Assembly: GCA_000824845.1 (NCBI GenBank)
Contig: CCNC01000186.1
Coordinates: forward strand, 1 to 64,000
From: Mesorhizobium sp. ORS 3359
GTDB taxonomy: Bacteria; Pseudomonadota; Alphaproteobacteria; Rhizobiales; Rhizobiaceae
DNA length: 64,000 nt
Direction: 5' to 3'
Within the stretch, counting starts at the first letter, position 1, and the number at the start of each line of letters is the position of its first letter. The notes beneath the pieces are model-generated. The model worked only from the letters and a program-made list of their open reading frames with translations. It was not told the DNA's origin and searched no databases. The position numbers were made by a program, and so were the translations under genes. Below are positions 51,776-62,107 of the stretch, one piece after another.

Positions 51776-51788
51776 TTGACTGAGTCAA
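51776..51788. promoter_or_regulatory. Candidate MarR operator
   Basis: TTGACTGAGTCAA is a perfect palindrome with a central G, upstream of the MarR-GNAT start. Placement and form suit a self-binding site. Confidence 0.5.
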
Positions 51789-51819
51789 TGAAACGGTTGT
51801 GCTGGGACCCACACAGTTT

Positions 51820-51874
51820 CGTTATTCCAGGGCGGAGCAAGGAGCGAAGCGGAGCGCAGACCCTGGAATGACGA
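51820..51874. repeat. Rhizobial-type intergenic palindrome
   Basis: ATTCCAGGG (51824-51832) pairs with CCCTGGAAT (51861-51869); between them are GGAGC-rich direct repeats. The outline (CGTTATTCCAGGG to CCCTGGAATGACG) resembles a repeat widely found between rhizobial genes (general knowledge). Confidence 0.6.
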
Positions 51875-51916
51875 CATCGCGGGAGGCCGGCGCTAATCGG
51901 CACCGCTTGAGGCGCC

Positions 51917-53056
51917 TCACCCCATCGGTAGCACCGGCCAGAACTCAACAATCCGCCCGCCGGCAAAAACCGCAATCGCCCCGAAATGCTGCAGCACGGC
52001 CTCGCTCTGCGTCGGCCGCAGGAAGGCGTAGTCGCCGGACTTCACATCCGCGCTTGCCGGCAAGCCCATGAATTGCTGGTTGGAGGATAGCCCGATCAGG
52101 CCGTTCGGCTTCATGTCTTCGGGGAACACCGGTTCGGCCATCCATTTGCCGCCATAGAGGTAGCAGCCCTTCTTCGGGAAGAGGCCGAGCGCCTGCAGCG
52201 CTCTGGAAACCGACGGCGGACCGGGCAGCATCGGATCGAGCGCTTTGAGGATCGGCGTGGCGATGAAGGCGGCCGGCTGGAGGCCGTCGAGGCCAGGGGT
52301 GTCGAAGTCGCTCGGCAGCACGAAAGCCGAGCCGATCGACACTTCGTTGGCGACGCCGCCGCCATGCAGCAGCGCCGTCTTCGAGCCGCCTATGTTGAGG
52401 ATGCGGCGCTGGTTCGGATCGAGGGCTGCGGCGAACTCCGCCGCCTTGGCCGAAGCCCGCTTCAGCGCCCTGGCCGCGCCGCCGAACAGGCCCGGTATCT
52501 CCGGCGCATGCGCTTCATAGGCCATGATGCCTTGGCAATGCAGGCGCTCCGGCACCGTCAGCGCCTTGATCTCGGCGGGACTGGAAAAACCGCCGCGATG
52601 CAGGCCGACATCGACCTCGAAGGCGAAGCGCAATTCGGTGTCGAGCGCGGCGGCCAAGGCGCCGTAGTCGGCCAGCCGCTCCGGCGTGTCAATCAGCCAG
52701 CAGACGCGCGACCACCAGCCGGCGCCGCCTCTGGTCAGCGCGGCCTTGGCGGCGCCGACCGGCATCGGCTTGCCGTAGAGCAGGTCGCCCTCGGGTAAGC
52801 CGTCGAGAACGGCCTGCGTCACCGGCGGATGGAAGGTCATGAAGCGATTGGTTTCGAGGGCTCGCGCGATATGCGACAGCAGCGGCATGCAAGGCAGCGA
52901 CTTGTCGACCAGCCGAACGGCAAGGCCGGGCGCCAGCCGCTCCTTCACCAGCGCGATGTTGCCGTCCAGCCGGTCGCGGTCGAGCACCAGGCAGGGCCGG
53001 AAGATCTCGGCTGCCTTCAACGCCTCGGATATGGCAGCGAAATAGGCGCTCATCAT
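51917..53056 (-). CDS. PLP-dependent D-threonine aldolase-like enzyme (DSD1 family)
   Basis: The product (379 aa) has the fold-type III PLP layout of alanine-racemase/D-threonine aldolase: LDRDRLDGNIALVKERLAPG, the PLP-lysine segment LAVRLVDKSLPCMP, FAFEVDVGLHRGGF, and ILNIGGSKTALLHG. A C-terminal beta domain has GCYLYGGKWMAEPV and SSNQQFMG. Family members cleave or dehydrate D-hydroxy-amino acids. Start at ATG 53056 overlaps the preceding stop by 4 bases. It forms an operon with an FAD oxidase and an MFS transporter, so a catabolic role is inferred. Confidence 0.9.
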   Translation of the reverse strand: MMSAYFAAISEALKAAEIFRPCLVLDRDRLDGNIALVKERLAPGLAVRLVDKSLPCMPLLSHIARALETNRFMTFHPPVTQAVLDGLPEGDLLYGKPMPVGAAKAALTRGGAGWWSRVCWLIDTPERLADYGALAAALDTELRFAFEVDVGLHRGGFSSPAEIKALTVPERLHCQGIMAYEAHAPEIPGLFGGAARALKRASAKAAEFAAALDPNQRRILNIGGSKTALLHGGGVANEVSIGSAFVLPSDFDTPGLDGLQPAAFIATPILKALDPMLPGPPSVSRALQALGLFPKKGCYLYGGKWMAEPVFPEDMKPNGLIGLSSNQQFMGLPASADVKSGDYAFLRPTQSEAVLQHFGAIAVFAGGRIVEFWPVLPMG

Positions 53057-54330
53057 TCGATGCCGAACAGGCCGGCCATATAGGGCGACACGAAACGGTT
53101 GTCGGGATCGATGTCGCGGCGCACGGCAAGCGCGTCGCTCCAGCGCGGATAGAGTTTCTTGAAATCCGCCGCCTTCAGGCTGTGCATCTTGCCCCAATGC
53201 GGCCTGCCGCCATATTTGCGGAAAATGGGCTCCGCGGCGCGCATGAAGGGCAGCGGGTCATTCGCCGCGTCATGGTGGATGGCGATCGAGCAGGTCAGCC
53301 GCTTGTGGAAGGGCGAAAGCCAGAATTCGTCCGGCGCCACCGAACGCACCTCCATAGGGAAATAGACTTCCGGAAAGTGCTTCTCCGTCAGCGCGATGAT
53401 CTCGGCCAACGCCTTGGGGCCTTCCTCGAATGGCAGGTGGTATTCCATCTCGTTGAATTTGGTTCGACGGTCGCTGACATAGACGTTGAGCCAGTCTTGG
53501 ACATAATCCTCGGAGGGCACCTTCTTCACCGCGCCCTTGATCAGCGCGCGGCGCAGCGATGGCAGCCGGCGCAGCACGGTGCGCAGCTTGCGCAATGTCG
53601 CCAGGCCCTGCTCGTCGTCCTCGGTCGGCCGCTGCGTCGGCTGCGCATCGCTCAGGTCGCTGGCGATGAACTGCGCATAGCCGGAAAACGGGATGTAGTA
53701 GAATTCGGCCGAACGATGCGCGGCCATTATCTTTTCGAAATCGCGCAGCATGTCGCCAATCGGCATCACCCATTTGCGGCGGCGCAGGCGGTAAGCCGCG
53801 ATGTTGTTCATCGTCACTTCGGTTAGGATGCCGAAGGCGCCAAGCGCGACGCCGGTGGCGTGGATCATGTCCTGGTCGTCGGCGCGGCCGTATTCGCGCA
53901 GCTTGCCCCGCCCATCGACGAGCTGCACCGCATCGAGCTGCGTGTGATAGGCGCCGAGCGTCGGGCCGGAGCCATGCGTCGCCGTGCCCAGCGCGCCGCC
54001 AATCGCCTGCTTGTCGATGTCGCCCATGTTGGGCAGGCCCTGGCCGATGCCTTGCAGGATATGCATCAGCGCGCCGAGCCGCGTGCCCGCGCCTACCCGC
54101 GCCCTGTTGGCCGCCGGTTCGTGCGAGACCAGCCCTTCGATCTTCTCAAGCGAGACGATGGTGCCGTCGGATTGCACCAGCGGCGTGAAGGAGTGGCCGG
54201 CGCCGGCGACGCGCAGCGGACCGGGCGCGGAGCGCACCAGGTCGGCGAGCTCGCTGGCGTCGGCCGGCGTCGCGATCGATTTCGGGGAAGCCGTGACGAA
54301 ACCAGACCAGTTGCTCCAGGCGTTTGCCAT
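53053..54330 (-). CDS. FAD-linked sugar-lactone/alditol-type oxidase (ALO family)
   Basis: The product (425 aa) is an FAD oxidoreductase of the aldonolactone oxidase type. The FAD domain has VAGAGHSFTPLV, where the His is the usual covalent-flavin residue, and GGALGTATHGSG. The C-terminal ALO domain contains FNEMEYHLPFEEG and RPHWGKMHS, with the HWGK element found in this family. Substrates include D-arabinono-1,4-lactone, L-gulonolactone or alditols; which one is not determined. It sits between the MFS gene (15 bases) and the aldolase-like gene (4-base overlap). Confidence 0.92.
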   Translation of the reverse strand: MANAWSNWSGFVTASPKSIATPADASELADLVRSAPGPLRVAGAGHSFTPLVQSDGTIVSLEKIEGLVSHEPAANRARVGAGTRLGALMHILQGIGQGLPNMGDIDKQAIGGALGTATHGSGPTLGAYHTQLDAVQLVDGRGKLREYGRADDQDMIHATGVALGAFGILTEVTMNNIAAYRLRRRKWVMPIGDMLRDFEKIMAAHRSAEFYYIPFSGYAQFIASDLSDAQPTQRPTEDDEQGLATLRKLRTVLRRLPSLRRALIKGAVKKVPSEDYVQDWLNVYVSDRRTKFNEMEYHLPFEEGPKALAEIIALTEKHFPEVYFPMEVRSVAPDEFWLSPFHKRLTCSIAIHHDAANDPLPFMRAAEPIFRKYGGRPHWGKMHSLKAADFKKLYPRWSDALAVRRDIDPDNRFVSPYMAGLFGIE

Positions 54331-54345
54331 TTTAACTCTCCCCGC

Positions 54346-55530
54346 TCAGGCCCGACCGTGCCGCCGGGCGACCAGCACGAAGACGCCGAGCAGCACCACG
54401 CTGGCCAAAGCAGTCGCCGCGGCGAATTCGGGCACCGGGCGGAAATTCCCGGCATCGATTAAAAGCGAGGCGGCGATCGGGCCGACGGCAAGACCGAAGA
54501 GCTGCGCGGCCGGAACCAGAAGCACTGCCGTTCGCGTCTCGTCGGCGGTGATTGCCATGCGGATCTGATAGGGCACGATAAAGAGCAGGATGAAGCCCAT
54601 CACCAGCGCAACCGCCCAGAAGACTGAAAGACCCGGGCCGGACGCAAGCAGCACCGAGCTGATCGCCGCGACGATGCCGATGATCGTGATGGCAAAACGG
54701 TAGTCGATACGCGCCTCAAAGACCGTCGCGGTCATGGCGCCGATCACCTGCGCGGCAAGGCTTGCCGATACCATCAGGCCGACGGTGCGGCCGTCGATGC
54801 CGAACTGCGCGCCGATGGGCTCCAGAAACGCCCAGACGGCGCCGAAGAACATGAAATAGCAGAAGATCGAGAGCAGCGCGGTGATCGCCGGCACTGTCGC
54901 CACATTGCCGAACTGCTCTTCCTTGGGCAGATCGGCATAATCGTCCGGCACGATCCAGGCGACGACCAGCGACAGGAGGCAGACGATGCCGAGCGCGATG
55001 AAGCCGCCGGCCGAGCCGGCGGCGGGCACGGCATAGAGCGCCAGGATCAGCGCCAGCGCGCATTGCGCCAAAGTCTGCAGCGTGACGAAATAGCCGCCGA
55101 TGCGCTCTGCCCGGCGCGAGCGAGCGATCAATTCGGTGGCGACGGCGACCAGCCCGCCCTCCGCAACGCCAGCCAGTATGCGCGCGCCGATCAGCCCATT
55201 GGGGCTGCCGGCATAAGCGGTCCAGAAATTGGCGAGCGCGAGCAGGACGAGCAACGCCGCGCTCTTCCAGCGCATGTTCCTGGCAGGCAGCAACATGGCC
55301 ACGATCGCCGACCCGATGCCGATCGCGATCATCTCGGCGGTGGCGACCAGCGCCAGCTCGTCGCCGGTGACATGGCCTTCGGTATAGAGCGCGCCGAGCA
55401 GCACCGGCTGAAGGCCAAGGATGAGCAGGCCGACCGAGCCGATCCACAGCGCCGAGGCAAGCTGCGATCCCGTCGGATTGCCGACAAGCCAATCGCCCTC
55501 TTGCGCCTGCGCGGCTTGCGATGCAGTCAC
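54346..55530 (-). CDS. MFS transporter
   Basis: The protein (394 aa) has 12 predicted helices and MFS features such as NGLIGARILAGVAEGGLVAV and GVAEGG in helix 4-5 of the first half. Substrate unknown. It opens the three-gene operon and is transcribed away from the TetR gene, with a palindrome between, so it probably imports or exports the substrate of the FAD oxidase and aldolase-like enzymes. Confidence 0.87.
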   Translation of the reverse strand: MTASQAAQAQEGDWLVGNPTGSQLASALWIGSVGLLILGLQPVLLGALYTEGHVTGDELALVATAEMIAIGIGSAIVAMLLPARNMRWKSAALLVLLALANFWTAYAGSPNGLIGARILAGVAEGGLVAVATELIARSRRAERIGGYFVTLQTLAQCALALILALYAVPAAGSAGGFIALGIVCLLSLVVAWIVPDDYADLPKEEQFGNVATVPAITALLSIFCYFMFFGAVWAFLEPIGAQFGIDGRTVGLMVSASLAAQVIGAMTATVFEARIDYRFAITIIGIVAAISSVLLASGPGLSVFWAVALVMGFILLFIVPYQIRMAITADETRTAVLLVPAAQLFGLAVGPIAASLLIDAGNFRPVPEFAAATALASVVLLGVFVLVARRHGRA

Positions 55531-55561
55531 GAGATGCCTCCCTTGCAGCCCGGTCGAAAAA

Positions 55562-55576
55562 CTGACAAGTTGTCAG
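55562..55576. promoter_or_regulatory. Candidate TetR operator between divergent genes
   Basis: CTGACAAGTTGTCAG is a 15-base palindrome (7-bp arms, central G) in the 121-base divergent gap. The position suits control of both the MFS operon and the TetR gene. Confidence 0.5.
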
Positions 55577-55651
55577 CATTTAATGAAACTGATACTTGAT
55601 CATGTTTCTTGTCAACCGCGAATTCGCACTTTTCCGGGAAAGATGCGGGCC

Positions 55652-56278
55652 ATGACGGATGCAAAGCGAACGGCGACGGAACCCAGGCGCAGGCCGAAGC
55701 AGGAGCGCAGCCGCGAGCGCATCGACGCGATCCTCTCCACGACCATGCGGCTGATCGGCGAAAAGGGCATCGACGCGGTGACAATGAAGGAGGTTGGCGC
55801 GCTGGCCGGCGGGCCGATCGCGACCGTCTATCACTACTTTCCGTCGAAGTCGGCGATCCTGGCGATGCTCTACGAACGGTTTGCCGAGGAAAGCCGGGCG
55901 CGCTTCGGCGCGATCATCGCCGGGATAAACGGGTTGGACGACGTGACGGCGGCGGCCGATCGCATGCTCGACGACTATTATGCCCGCGTCGCTGCTGACC
56001 CGGCGATCCAGGACCTGCAGAACGCCATCCAGGCCGACAAGGCGCTGCAGCATCTCGACATCGCCGAGACGAGACACCAGGCGAAGATATTCTGCGACCA
56101 TGTCGCGCCCATGCTTCAAGCAGATCAGCGCGAGGCGTTCGGGAGGGTCGTGTTCCTGATCTTCCAGCTTGCCGGCGGCGTCGTGCGGCTGGCGCTGACA
56201 CAGGACGAGGCGGAGGGCCGGCGCACGATTGACAACTATCGCTCGATCATCCACACGCAGTTGCGGCTGTTTTTGTAG
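55652..56278 (+). CDS. TetR-family regulator
   Basis: The product (208 aa from ATG 55652; 55643 is also possible) has the TetR helix-turn-helix: RIDAILSTTMRLIGEKGID, VTMKEVGALAGGPIATVYHYF and PSKSAILAMLYERF. The C-terminal ligand domain is unassigned. It diverges from the MFS-oxidase-aldolase operon and likely represses it, with CTGACAAGTTGTCAG as the candidate site. It converges on the ATP-grasp-like gene with an 11-base gap. Confidence 0.9.
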   Translation: MTDAKRTATEPRRRPKQERSRERIDAILSTTMRLIGEKGIDAVTMKEVGALAGGPIATVYHYFPSKSAILAMLYERFAEESRARFGAIIAGINGLDDVTAAADRMLDDYYARVAADPAIQDLQNAIQADKALQHLDIAETRHQAKIFCDHVAPMLQADQREAFGRVVFLIFQLAGGVVRLALTQDEAEGRRTIDNYRSIIHTQLRLFL

Positions 56279-56289
56279 AGGCCCGCCGC

Positions 56290-57141
56290 CTAGACGTGTT
56301 GCCGAATCAGCCCTTCGAAGCCGTCGGCGAGATTTGAATTGCCGGCGGCGAGGAAGGCGGACAGGTTGCGGACGCGGCCGGGCGTCTTGTTGGCGTCGAG
56401 CAGAACGGCCTTGCCTTCATGCATGACGAAATCGAACTTGCCGTAGTCGAAGCCGAGATCGCGTCGTAGCGCGCGAAGCTCGTCGGGAACCGGAACCGGC
56501 TCTCGTCGGATCGTATCTTCGCCTTTGACCAGGTTCTGCGGCGAGACATGCCGGGTACAACGCTCGCGTTCTCCGCAAAATAGCCAGAAGCGGGCGCCAA
56601 AGCCGTCGGGCTCGGGCTCGGGAACAAACTTTTCCACCACGAGATCCTTGCGGTCGAACACCGCCGGGGGAACTTCCGCAAGCGAGCCGTGGATGCGGTA
56701 GCGATCGAGCAGCCTGGCATCGGGAAACGGCTCCGGCCTGCCGGCGCGCCGCGATCGCCGATTGAGCGTCTGCTCCCGCGTTCCCAGATTGTTGAGGCTG
56801 CTCTTGACGATGACTGGGCCTCGCCAGCCGTGATCCCTGTCGATCACCGCGCCGCTGACGCGACGCTTCGAGATATCGGCGGCGCCGATGTTGAGGCAGA
56901 AGGGATAAGTGCGCGCGTATTCGACATATTCGGATGGCGTCACGGTCGCGTCGACGTGGAGTATCGCGATATCCGCCTCCGGCCTGGCCGAAGTGCCCGC
57001 AACAATGCGCACGCAATGTCCCCGGCGTTTCAACTCCTCCAGGAGATCGAAGAGCATGTAGGGGCTGTCGCGACGCAGCAACGGCCCGCGACGGCGTTCA
57101 AACCCGTCAAACTCATGCGTGATAACTGCAATACGTGCCAT
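56290..57141 (-). CDS. ATP-grasp-like protein, function unknown
   Basis: The product (283 aa) is likely an ATP-grasp-type ligase: RIAVITHEFDGFERRRGP opens it, a lysine segment WRGPVIVKSSLNNLGT is in the middle, VVEKFVPEPEPDG follows, and DFVMHEGKAVLLDANKTPGR near the C-terminus looks like the acidic metal-binding strand. It resembles small ATP-grasp proteins of secondary-metabolite or peptide tailoring, but I recognise no named family. It diverges from a methyltransferase gene 74 bases away. Confidence 0.72.
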   Translation of the reverse strand: MARIAVITHEFDGFERRRGPLLRRDSPYMLFDLLEELKRRGHCVRIVAGTSARPEADIAILHVDATVTPSEYVEYARTYPFCLNIGAADISKRRVSGAVIDRDHGWRGPVIVKSSLNNLGTREQTLNRRSRRAGRPEPFPDARLLDRYRIHGSLAEVPPAVFDRKDLVVEKFVPEPEPDGFGARFWLFCGERERCTRHVSPQNLVKGEDTIRREPVPVPDELRALRRDLGFDYGKFDFVMHEGKAVLLDANKTPGRVRNLSAFLAAGNSNLADGFEGLIRQHV

Positions 57142-57215
57142 CCGCCCCCGGCTTGGTTTCTTAAGCGTCCTCGATTATGCGTTCTAACACAGTGTGGTAC
57201 GGGGCGGGTTTGTGG

Positions 57216-58016
57216 ATGACAGAACATTGGAATGCAATTCGCAGGCATTGGCAGTTGCTCGGCCCACCCTTGCGGCCGCCGCCGGAAGTCGTCGAGACCT
57301 ATAACCGCGAACTCGACCTCGCTCGATCGCACGTCGTGATGTTCGGCGTAACGCCGGAGCTCGCCGGGCTTGGCGCCACGATGACGGCGGTCGATGAGTC
57401 TGCCGACATGATCGCCGGCATCTGGCCGGGCGACACCGACACGCGCAAGGCGGTGCAAGGCGACTGGTTCGATCTCCCGTTCGGCGATGCAAGTGTCGAG
57501 GCACTGATCGGCGACGGATGCCTCTCGGTCATCGGCGCCGCCGACCTCAGGCGCAGACTGTTCGCGTCGATCGCGCGCGTTCTGAAAGCCGACGGCCGCG
57601 CCGGCATCAGGCTGTACGCCTGCCCCGAGACACGCGACGATCCGCGGGATGTCCGCGCCCTGGCGTTGGCCGGCGGCGTCTCGACGTTTCACGACCTCAA
57701 ATGGCGGGTGGCCATGACCGCGATCGCCGGCGCGCCGGACTACGTCATACCGGTGACGGGAATTCTCGAGCAATTCGAAGCGATGTTTCCCGACCGGGAC
57801 GAGCTTTCGACACGCACCGGGTGGGAGTTGCCGGTCATCGGCACCGTCGACGTCTACCGGAACTCATCCGTCTTGTACAATTTTGCGCCGGTAAGCGCGC
57901 TTGTCGAGGAAGCCAAGGTATTTTTCGACGACGTCGACATTGCCTCGACCGGCACATACGGGCTGGCCGAACGCTGCCCGCTGCTGGTGCTGCGAGCACC
58001 GAAGCGCCGGGACTGA
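57216..58016 (+). CDS. SAM-dependent methyltransferase
   Basis: The product (266 aa) begins at ATG 57216 with GGGGCGGG upstream. The Rossmann core is visible as HVVMFGVTPELAGL, TMTAVDESADMIAGIWPGD and WFDLPFGDASVEALIGDGCL, then LFASIARVLKADGRAGIRLY, a class I methyltransferase order, although the first glycine motif is weak. Substrate unknown. It is divergent from the ATP-grasp-like gene, which suggests but does not prove shared function. Confidence 0.8.
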   Translation: MTEHWNAIRRHWQLLGPPLRPPPEVVETYNRELDLARSHVVMFGVTPELAGLGATMTAVDESADMIAGIWPGDTDTRKAVQGDWFDLPFGDASVEALIGDGCLSVIGAADLRRRLFASIARVLKADGRAGIRLYACPETRDDPRDVRALALAGGVSTFHDLKWRVAMTAIAGAPDYVIPVTGILEQFEAMFPDRDELSTRTGWELPVIGTVDVYRNSSVLYNFAPVSALVEEAKVFFDDVDIASTGTYGLAERCPLLVLRAPKRRD

Positions 58017-58115
58017 CGGGTGGGATTGCTCGTCGCTGTCCCGCGACAGCAGGCGCTTTTCATGGCGACGTTTCGCCTGAGAAAAATTTCGCGCCGCTTG
58101 CCCCTTTCGCGCGCC

Positions 58116-58144
58116 TTGACTCTGGCAAGGCGCCGGCCTATCTC
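58116..58144 (+). promoter_or_regulatory. groESL promoter
   Basis: TTGACT (58116-58121), a 17-base spacer, and TATCTC (58139-58144) form a good vegetative promoter, with the CIRCE operator starting 10 bases after the -10 box. Confidence 0.75.
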
Positions 58145-58153
58145 AGCGCCACG

Positions 58154-58180
58154 TTAGCACTCGCCTTTGGTGAGTGCTAA
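58154..58180. promoter_or_regulatory. CIRCE operator (HrcA site)
   Basis: TTAGCACTC - nine bases - GAGTGCTAA is the exact CIRCE consensus. HrcA bound here represses groESL until heat shock titrates GroEL. hrcA itself is not in the window. Confidence 0.95.
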
Positions 58181-58245
58181 CTCATATCCGGCGGCCTCGC
58201 CGGATGGAGGAACAGTTCTCACCGTTCTCACTCGAGGAAGACAAC

Positions 58246-58542
58246 ATGGCAAAGTCCAAGTTCCGCCCGCTTCATGACCGCGTGGTCGTTCGCCGGGTCG
58301 AATCCGAATCCAAGACCGCCGGCGGGATCATCATCCCGGACACGGCTAAGGAGAAGCCGCAGGAAGGCGAGATCATCGCCGTCGGTTCCGGCGCTCGCGA
58401 CGAGAGCGGCAAGCTGGTGCCCCTGGACGTCAAGGCCGGTGACCGCATCCTGTTCGGCAAGTGGTCGGGCACTGAAGTCAAGCTCAATGGCGAAGACCTT
58501 CTGATCATGAAGGAATCCGACATCATGGGCATCATCGGCTGA
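58246..58542 (+). CDS. groES: Co-chaperonin GroES
   Basis: The protein (98 aa) is the 10-kDa co-chaperonin that forms the heptameric lid on GroEL. It begins MAKSKFRPLHDRVVVRRV, has the mobile loop SKTAGGIIIPDT and ends KESDIMGIIG, full normal length. ATG 58246 follows GAGGAAGACAAC. A clear promoter and a CIRCE box lie upstream, and groEL starts 62 bases downstream, so the pair is one heat-regulated operon. Confidence 0.98.
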   Translation: MAKSKFRPLHDRVVVRRVESESKTAGGIIIPDTAKEKPQEGEIIAVGSGARDESGKLVPLDVKAGDRILFGKWSGTEVKLNGEDLLIMKESDIMGIIG

Positions 58543-58604
58543 ATTTCGGCCTCTCCATCAACTGAGTTTTCGGGCTCTTCCCGAGCCCCTGTCAGGAGCT
58601 AACC

Positions 58605-60257
<1,653 letters not shown>

Positions 60258-60287
60258 TCCAGGGCTATCCACAGCTAGTGCATACGG

Positions 60288-60313
60288 AAAGGGCGCCGAG
60301 AGGCGCCCTTTTT
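60288..60313 (+). terminator. Intrinsic terminator of groESL
   Basis: AAAGGGCGCC (60288-60297) pairs with GGCGCCCTTT (60302-60311) around a GAGA loop, followed by T residues to 60313. A textbook rho-independent terminator 31 bases past groEL. Confidence 0.9.
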
Positions 60314-60335
60314 GTTTGCGACATCGCGTCCACCC

Positions 60336-60944
60336 TTAGGCGATAGCGTCCGCCTGCTGTGCCACCTTGCCGGTAAGCACCGCTTGCTCGACCAGCGCGG
60401 CCACTTCGTCGGCAACGGTCAAGACCGGCGTGCGATCGCGGGTGGCGCGGGCGATCACCATGAGGCCTTCCAGCGAGGATTCGACCAGCAGCGCCAGCGC
60501 CTGCGCGCGACGCTCCGGGATCCCTGCCCTGACGAATGCGTGGCGTAGCAGGCCGATCCACTGCTCGAAGGCCGAGCGGCAAATTTCAACCAGGTCCGGA
60601 ACATCGTTCGGCGCGTCGAGCACCACCGGCGCGACCGGACAGCCGAGCGAGAATTCGTTCTCCTCCAGCATGCGCGCCACCGACTGGTAAATGTGGTGGA
60701 CGGCAACGGCGGGATCGCTTTCCTCCGAGAGCGCGGCGCCCAGCCGCTCCGTCACATCGGCTACGCTGGCGCGCGTCACCTCGATGACCAGCTGATCCTT
60801 GCCGCCCGGGAAATGGAAATAGAGCGAGCCGCGCGGCGCGCCACTGGCGCTCAAAATGTCGTTGAGCGAGGTGCCGTGATAGCCGCGCTGCCGGAGGAGC
60901 AGCGCCGTCGCCTCGATCATGCGGGTGCGTGTGTCCGTCGCCAC
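60336..60944 (-). CDS. TetR-family regulator
   Basis: The product (202 aa) shows the TetR DNA-binding region: RMIEATALLLRQRGYHGTSLN, DILSASGAPRGSLYFHF and PGGKDQLVIEV. The C-terminus (FSLGCPVAPVVLDAP) matches the LmrA/YxaF-like group. It is divergent from an oxidoreductase gene, with two copies of a 14-base element between them, likely its sites. Ligand unknown; quinones or other electrophiles would fit the neighbours. Confidence 0.9.
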   Translation of the reverse strand: MATDTRTRMIEATALLLRQRGYHGTSLNDILSASGAPRGSLYFHFPGGKDQLVIEVTRASVADVTERLGAALSEESDPAVAVHHIYQSVARMLEENEFSLGCPVAPVVLDAPNDVPDLVEICRSAFEQWIGLLRHAFVRAGIPERRAQALALLVESSLEGLMVIARATRDRTPVLTVADEVAALVEQAVLTGKVAQQADAIA

Positions 60945-61008
60945 GTCAACCTCTCGAATGTCAACCTCTGTCAGGAGTACGCATTATAGGGCTTGCCCTT
61001 AATATGAC

Positions 61009-61043
61009 AATCGGTCTACATAATATGTAAATCGGTCTACATA
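61009..61043. promoter_or_regulatory. Direct-repeat operator for the TetR regulator
   Basis: AATCGGTCTACATA occurs at 61009-61022 and again at 61030-61043, spaced by 21 bases, about two DNA turns. The 3' copy ends 15 bases before ATG 61059, so bound protein could block the oxidoreductase operon. Confidence 0.55.
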
Positions 61044-61058
61044 TTTTTGGAGGCGACA

Positions 61059-62069
61059 ATGCGGACTTATCGGCTTGAGGAATTCGGCGACATCGAGAAG
61101 CTGTCGGTGCGCGACGTGCCAATGCCCGAGCCAGGACCAAACCAGATCCTGGTGCGCCTGCGCGCCACCTCGCTCAACCGCCGCGACACGATGATCCTCA
61201 AGGGGACCTATCCGCTGCCTCCCCGCGCAGGCGTCGTGCCGCTGAGCGACGGCGCCGGCGAGGTGGTGGCGGTCGGCGACGAGGTGACCCGCTTTGCCGT
61301 CGGCGACCGCGTCACCGGCAGCTATTTCGCGCGCTGGATCGACGGCCGCATGCATCCGGGCGTCGCCGACCAGCTCGGCTGCACGCTGGACGGCATGCTC
61401 TCGGAATACGCGCTGCTCGACGAGCAATGGGCCGTGCGGTTGCCCGACCATCTCTCCTGGCAGGAAGCGGCAACCTTCACCTGCGCCGGGCTGACCGCCT
61501 GGAGCGCGCTGACGGGCGCCGAGATTCCAAAGCCGGGGCAATGGGTTCTCACCGTCGGCTCAGGTGGCGTCGCGCTGTTTGCGCTGCAGTTCGCCAAGCT
61601 CATGGGTTGTCGCGTGGCCGCCGTCACCTCGCGCGCCGGGAAAGCCGACAGGCTGCGCGCGCTCGACGCCGACCTCGTCATCGCGGCTGCCGAAACGCCG
61701 GAATGGGGCATGAAGCTGCGCGAAGCGACTGGCGGCATCGATCTGGTCGTCGAGACCGGCGGACCGGCGACCTTTTCGCAATCTCTAATCGCCAGCGCGC
61801 TTTACGGGCGCATCGTGCTGCTCACCGTGCAGGACCAGAACGGCAAATCGGTCGAGATCCCGGGCGCCGTCTATCAGCGCAGCCTCGTCACCATCGGCCG
61901 CCTGTTCGTCGGCAGCCGCAACGGGCTGGAGGCAATGCTTGTCGCCGTTGCCATGCACCGACTGAAGCCTGTGATCGACAAGGTCTTCCCCTTCGCCGAG
62001 GCGCGCGCGGCCTACCGTCATTTCCAGCAAGGCGACGTCTTCGGCAAGGTCGTCATCGACGGCGCGTGA
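61059..62069 (+). CDS. Zinc-less alcohol dehydrogenase/quinone oxidoreductase-type enzyme
   Basis: The product (336 aa) is a medium-chain dehydrogenase. The N-terminal GroES-like domain includes PPRAGVVPLSDGAGEVVAVG, and the nucleotide domain has WVLTVGSGGVALFALQFAKL. The usual GHE zinc motif is replaced by LSDGAGEV, so this looks like a zinc-independent, NAD(P)H-using member. ATG 61059 follows GGAGGCGAC. It begins an operon with an OsmC-type peroxidase and a SnoaL-like protein, a stress or detoxification theme (inference). Confidence 0.9.
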   Translation: MRTYRLEEFGDIEKLSVRDVPMPEPGPNQILVRLRATSLNRRDTMILKGTYPLPPRAGVVPLSDGAGEVVAVGDEVTRFAVGDRVTGSYFARWIDGRMHPGVADQLGCTLDGMLSEYALLDEQWAVRLPDHLSWQEAATFTCAGLTAWSALTGAEIPKPGQWVLTVGSGGVALFALQFAKLMGCRVAAVTSRAGKADRLRALDADLVIAAAETPEWGMKLREATGGIDLVVETGGPATFSQSLIASALYGRIVLLTVQDQNGKSVEIPGAVYQRSLVTIGRLFVGSRNGLEAMLVAVAMHRLKPVIDKVFPFAEARAAYRHFQQGDVFGKVVIDGA

Positions 62070-62107
62070 CCACCACACTTTCCTGCAAAACAGAGAGGAG
62101 ATCAGCC

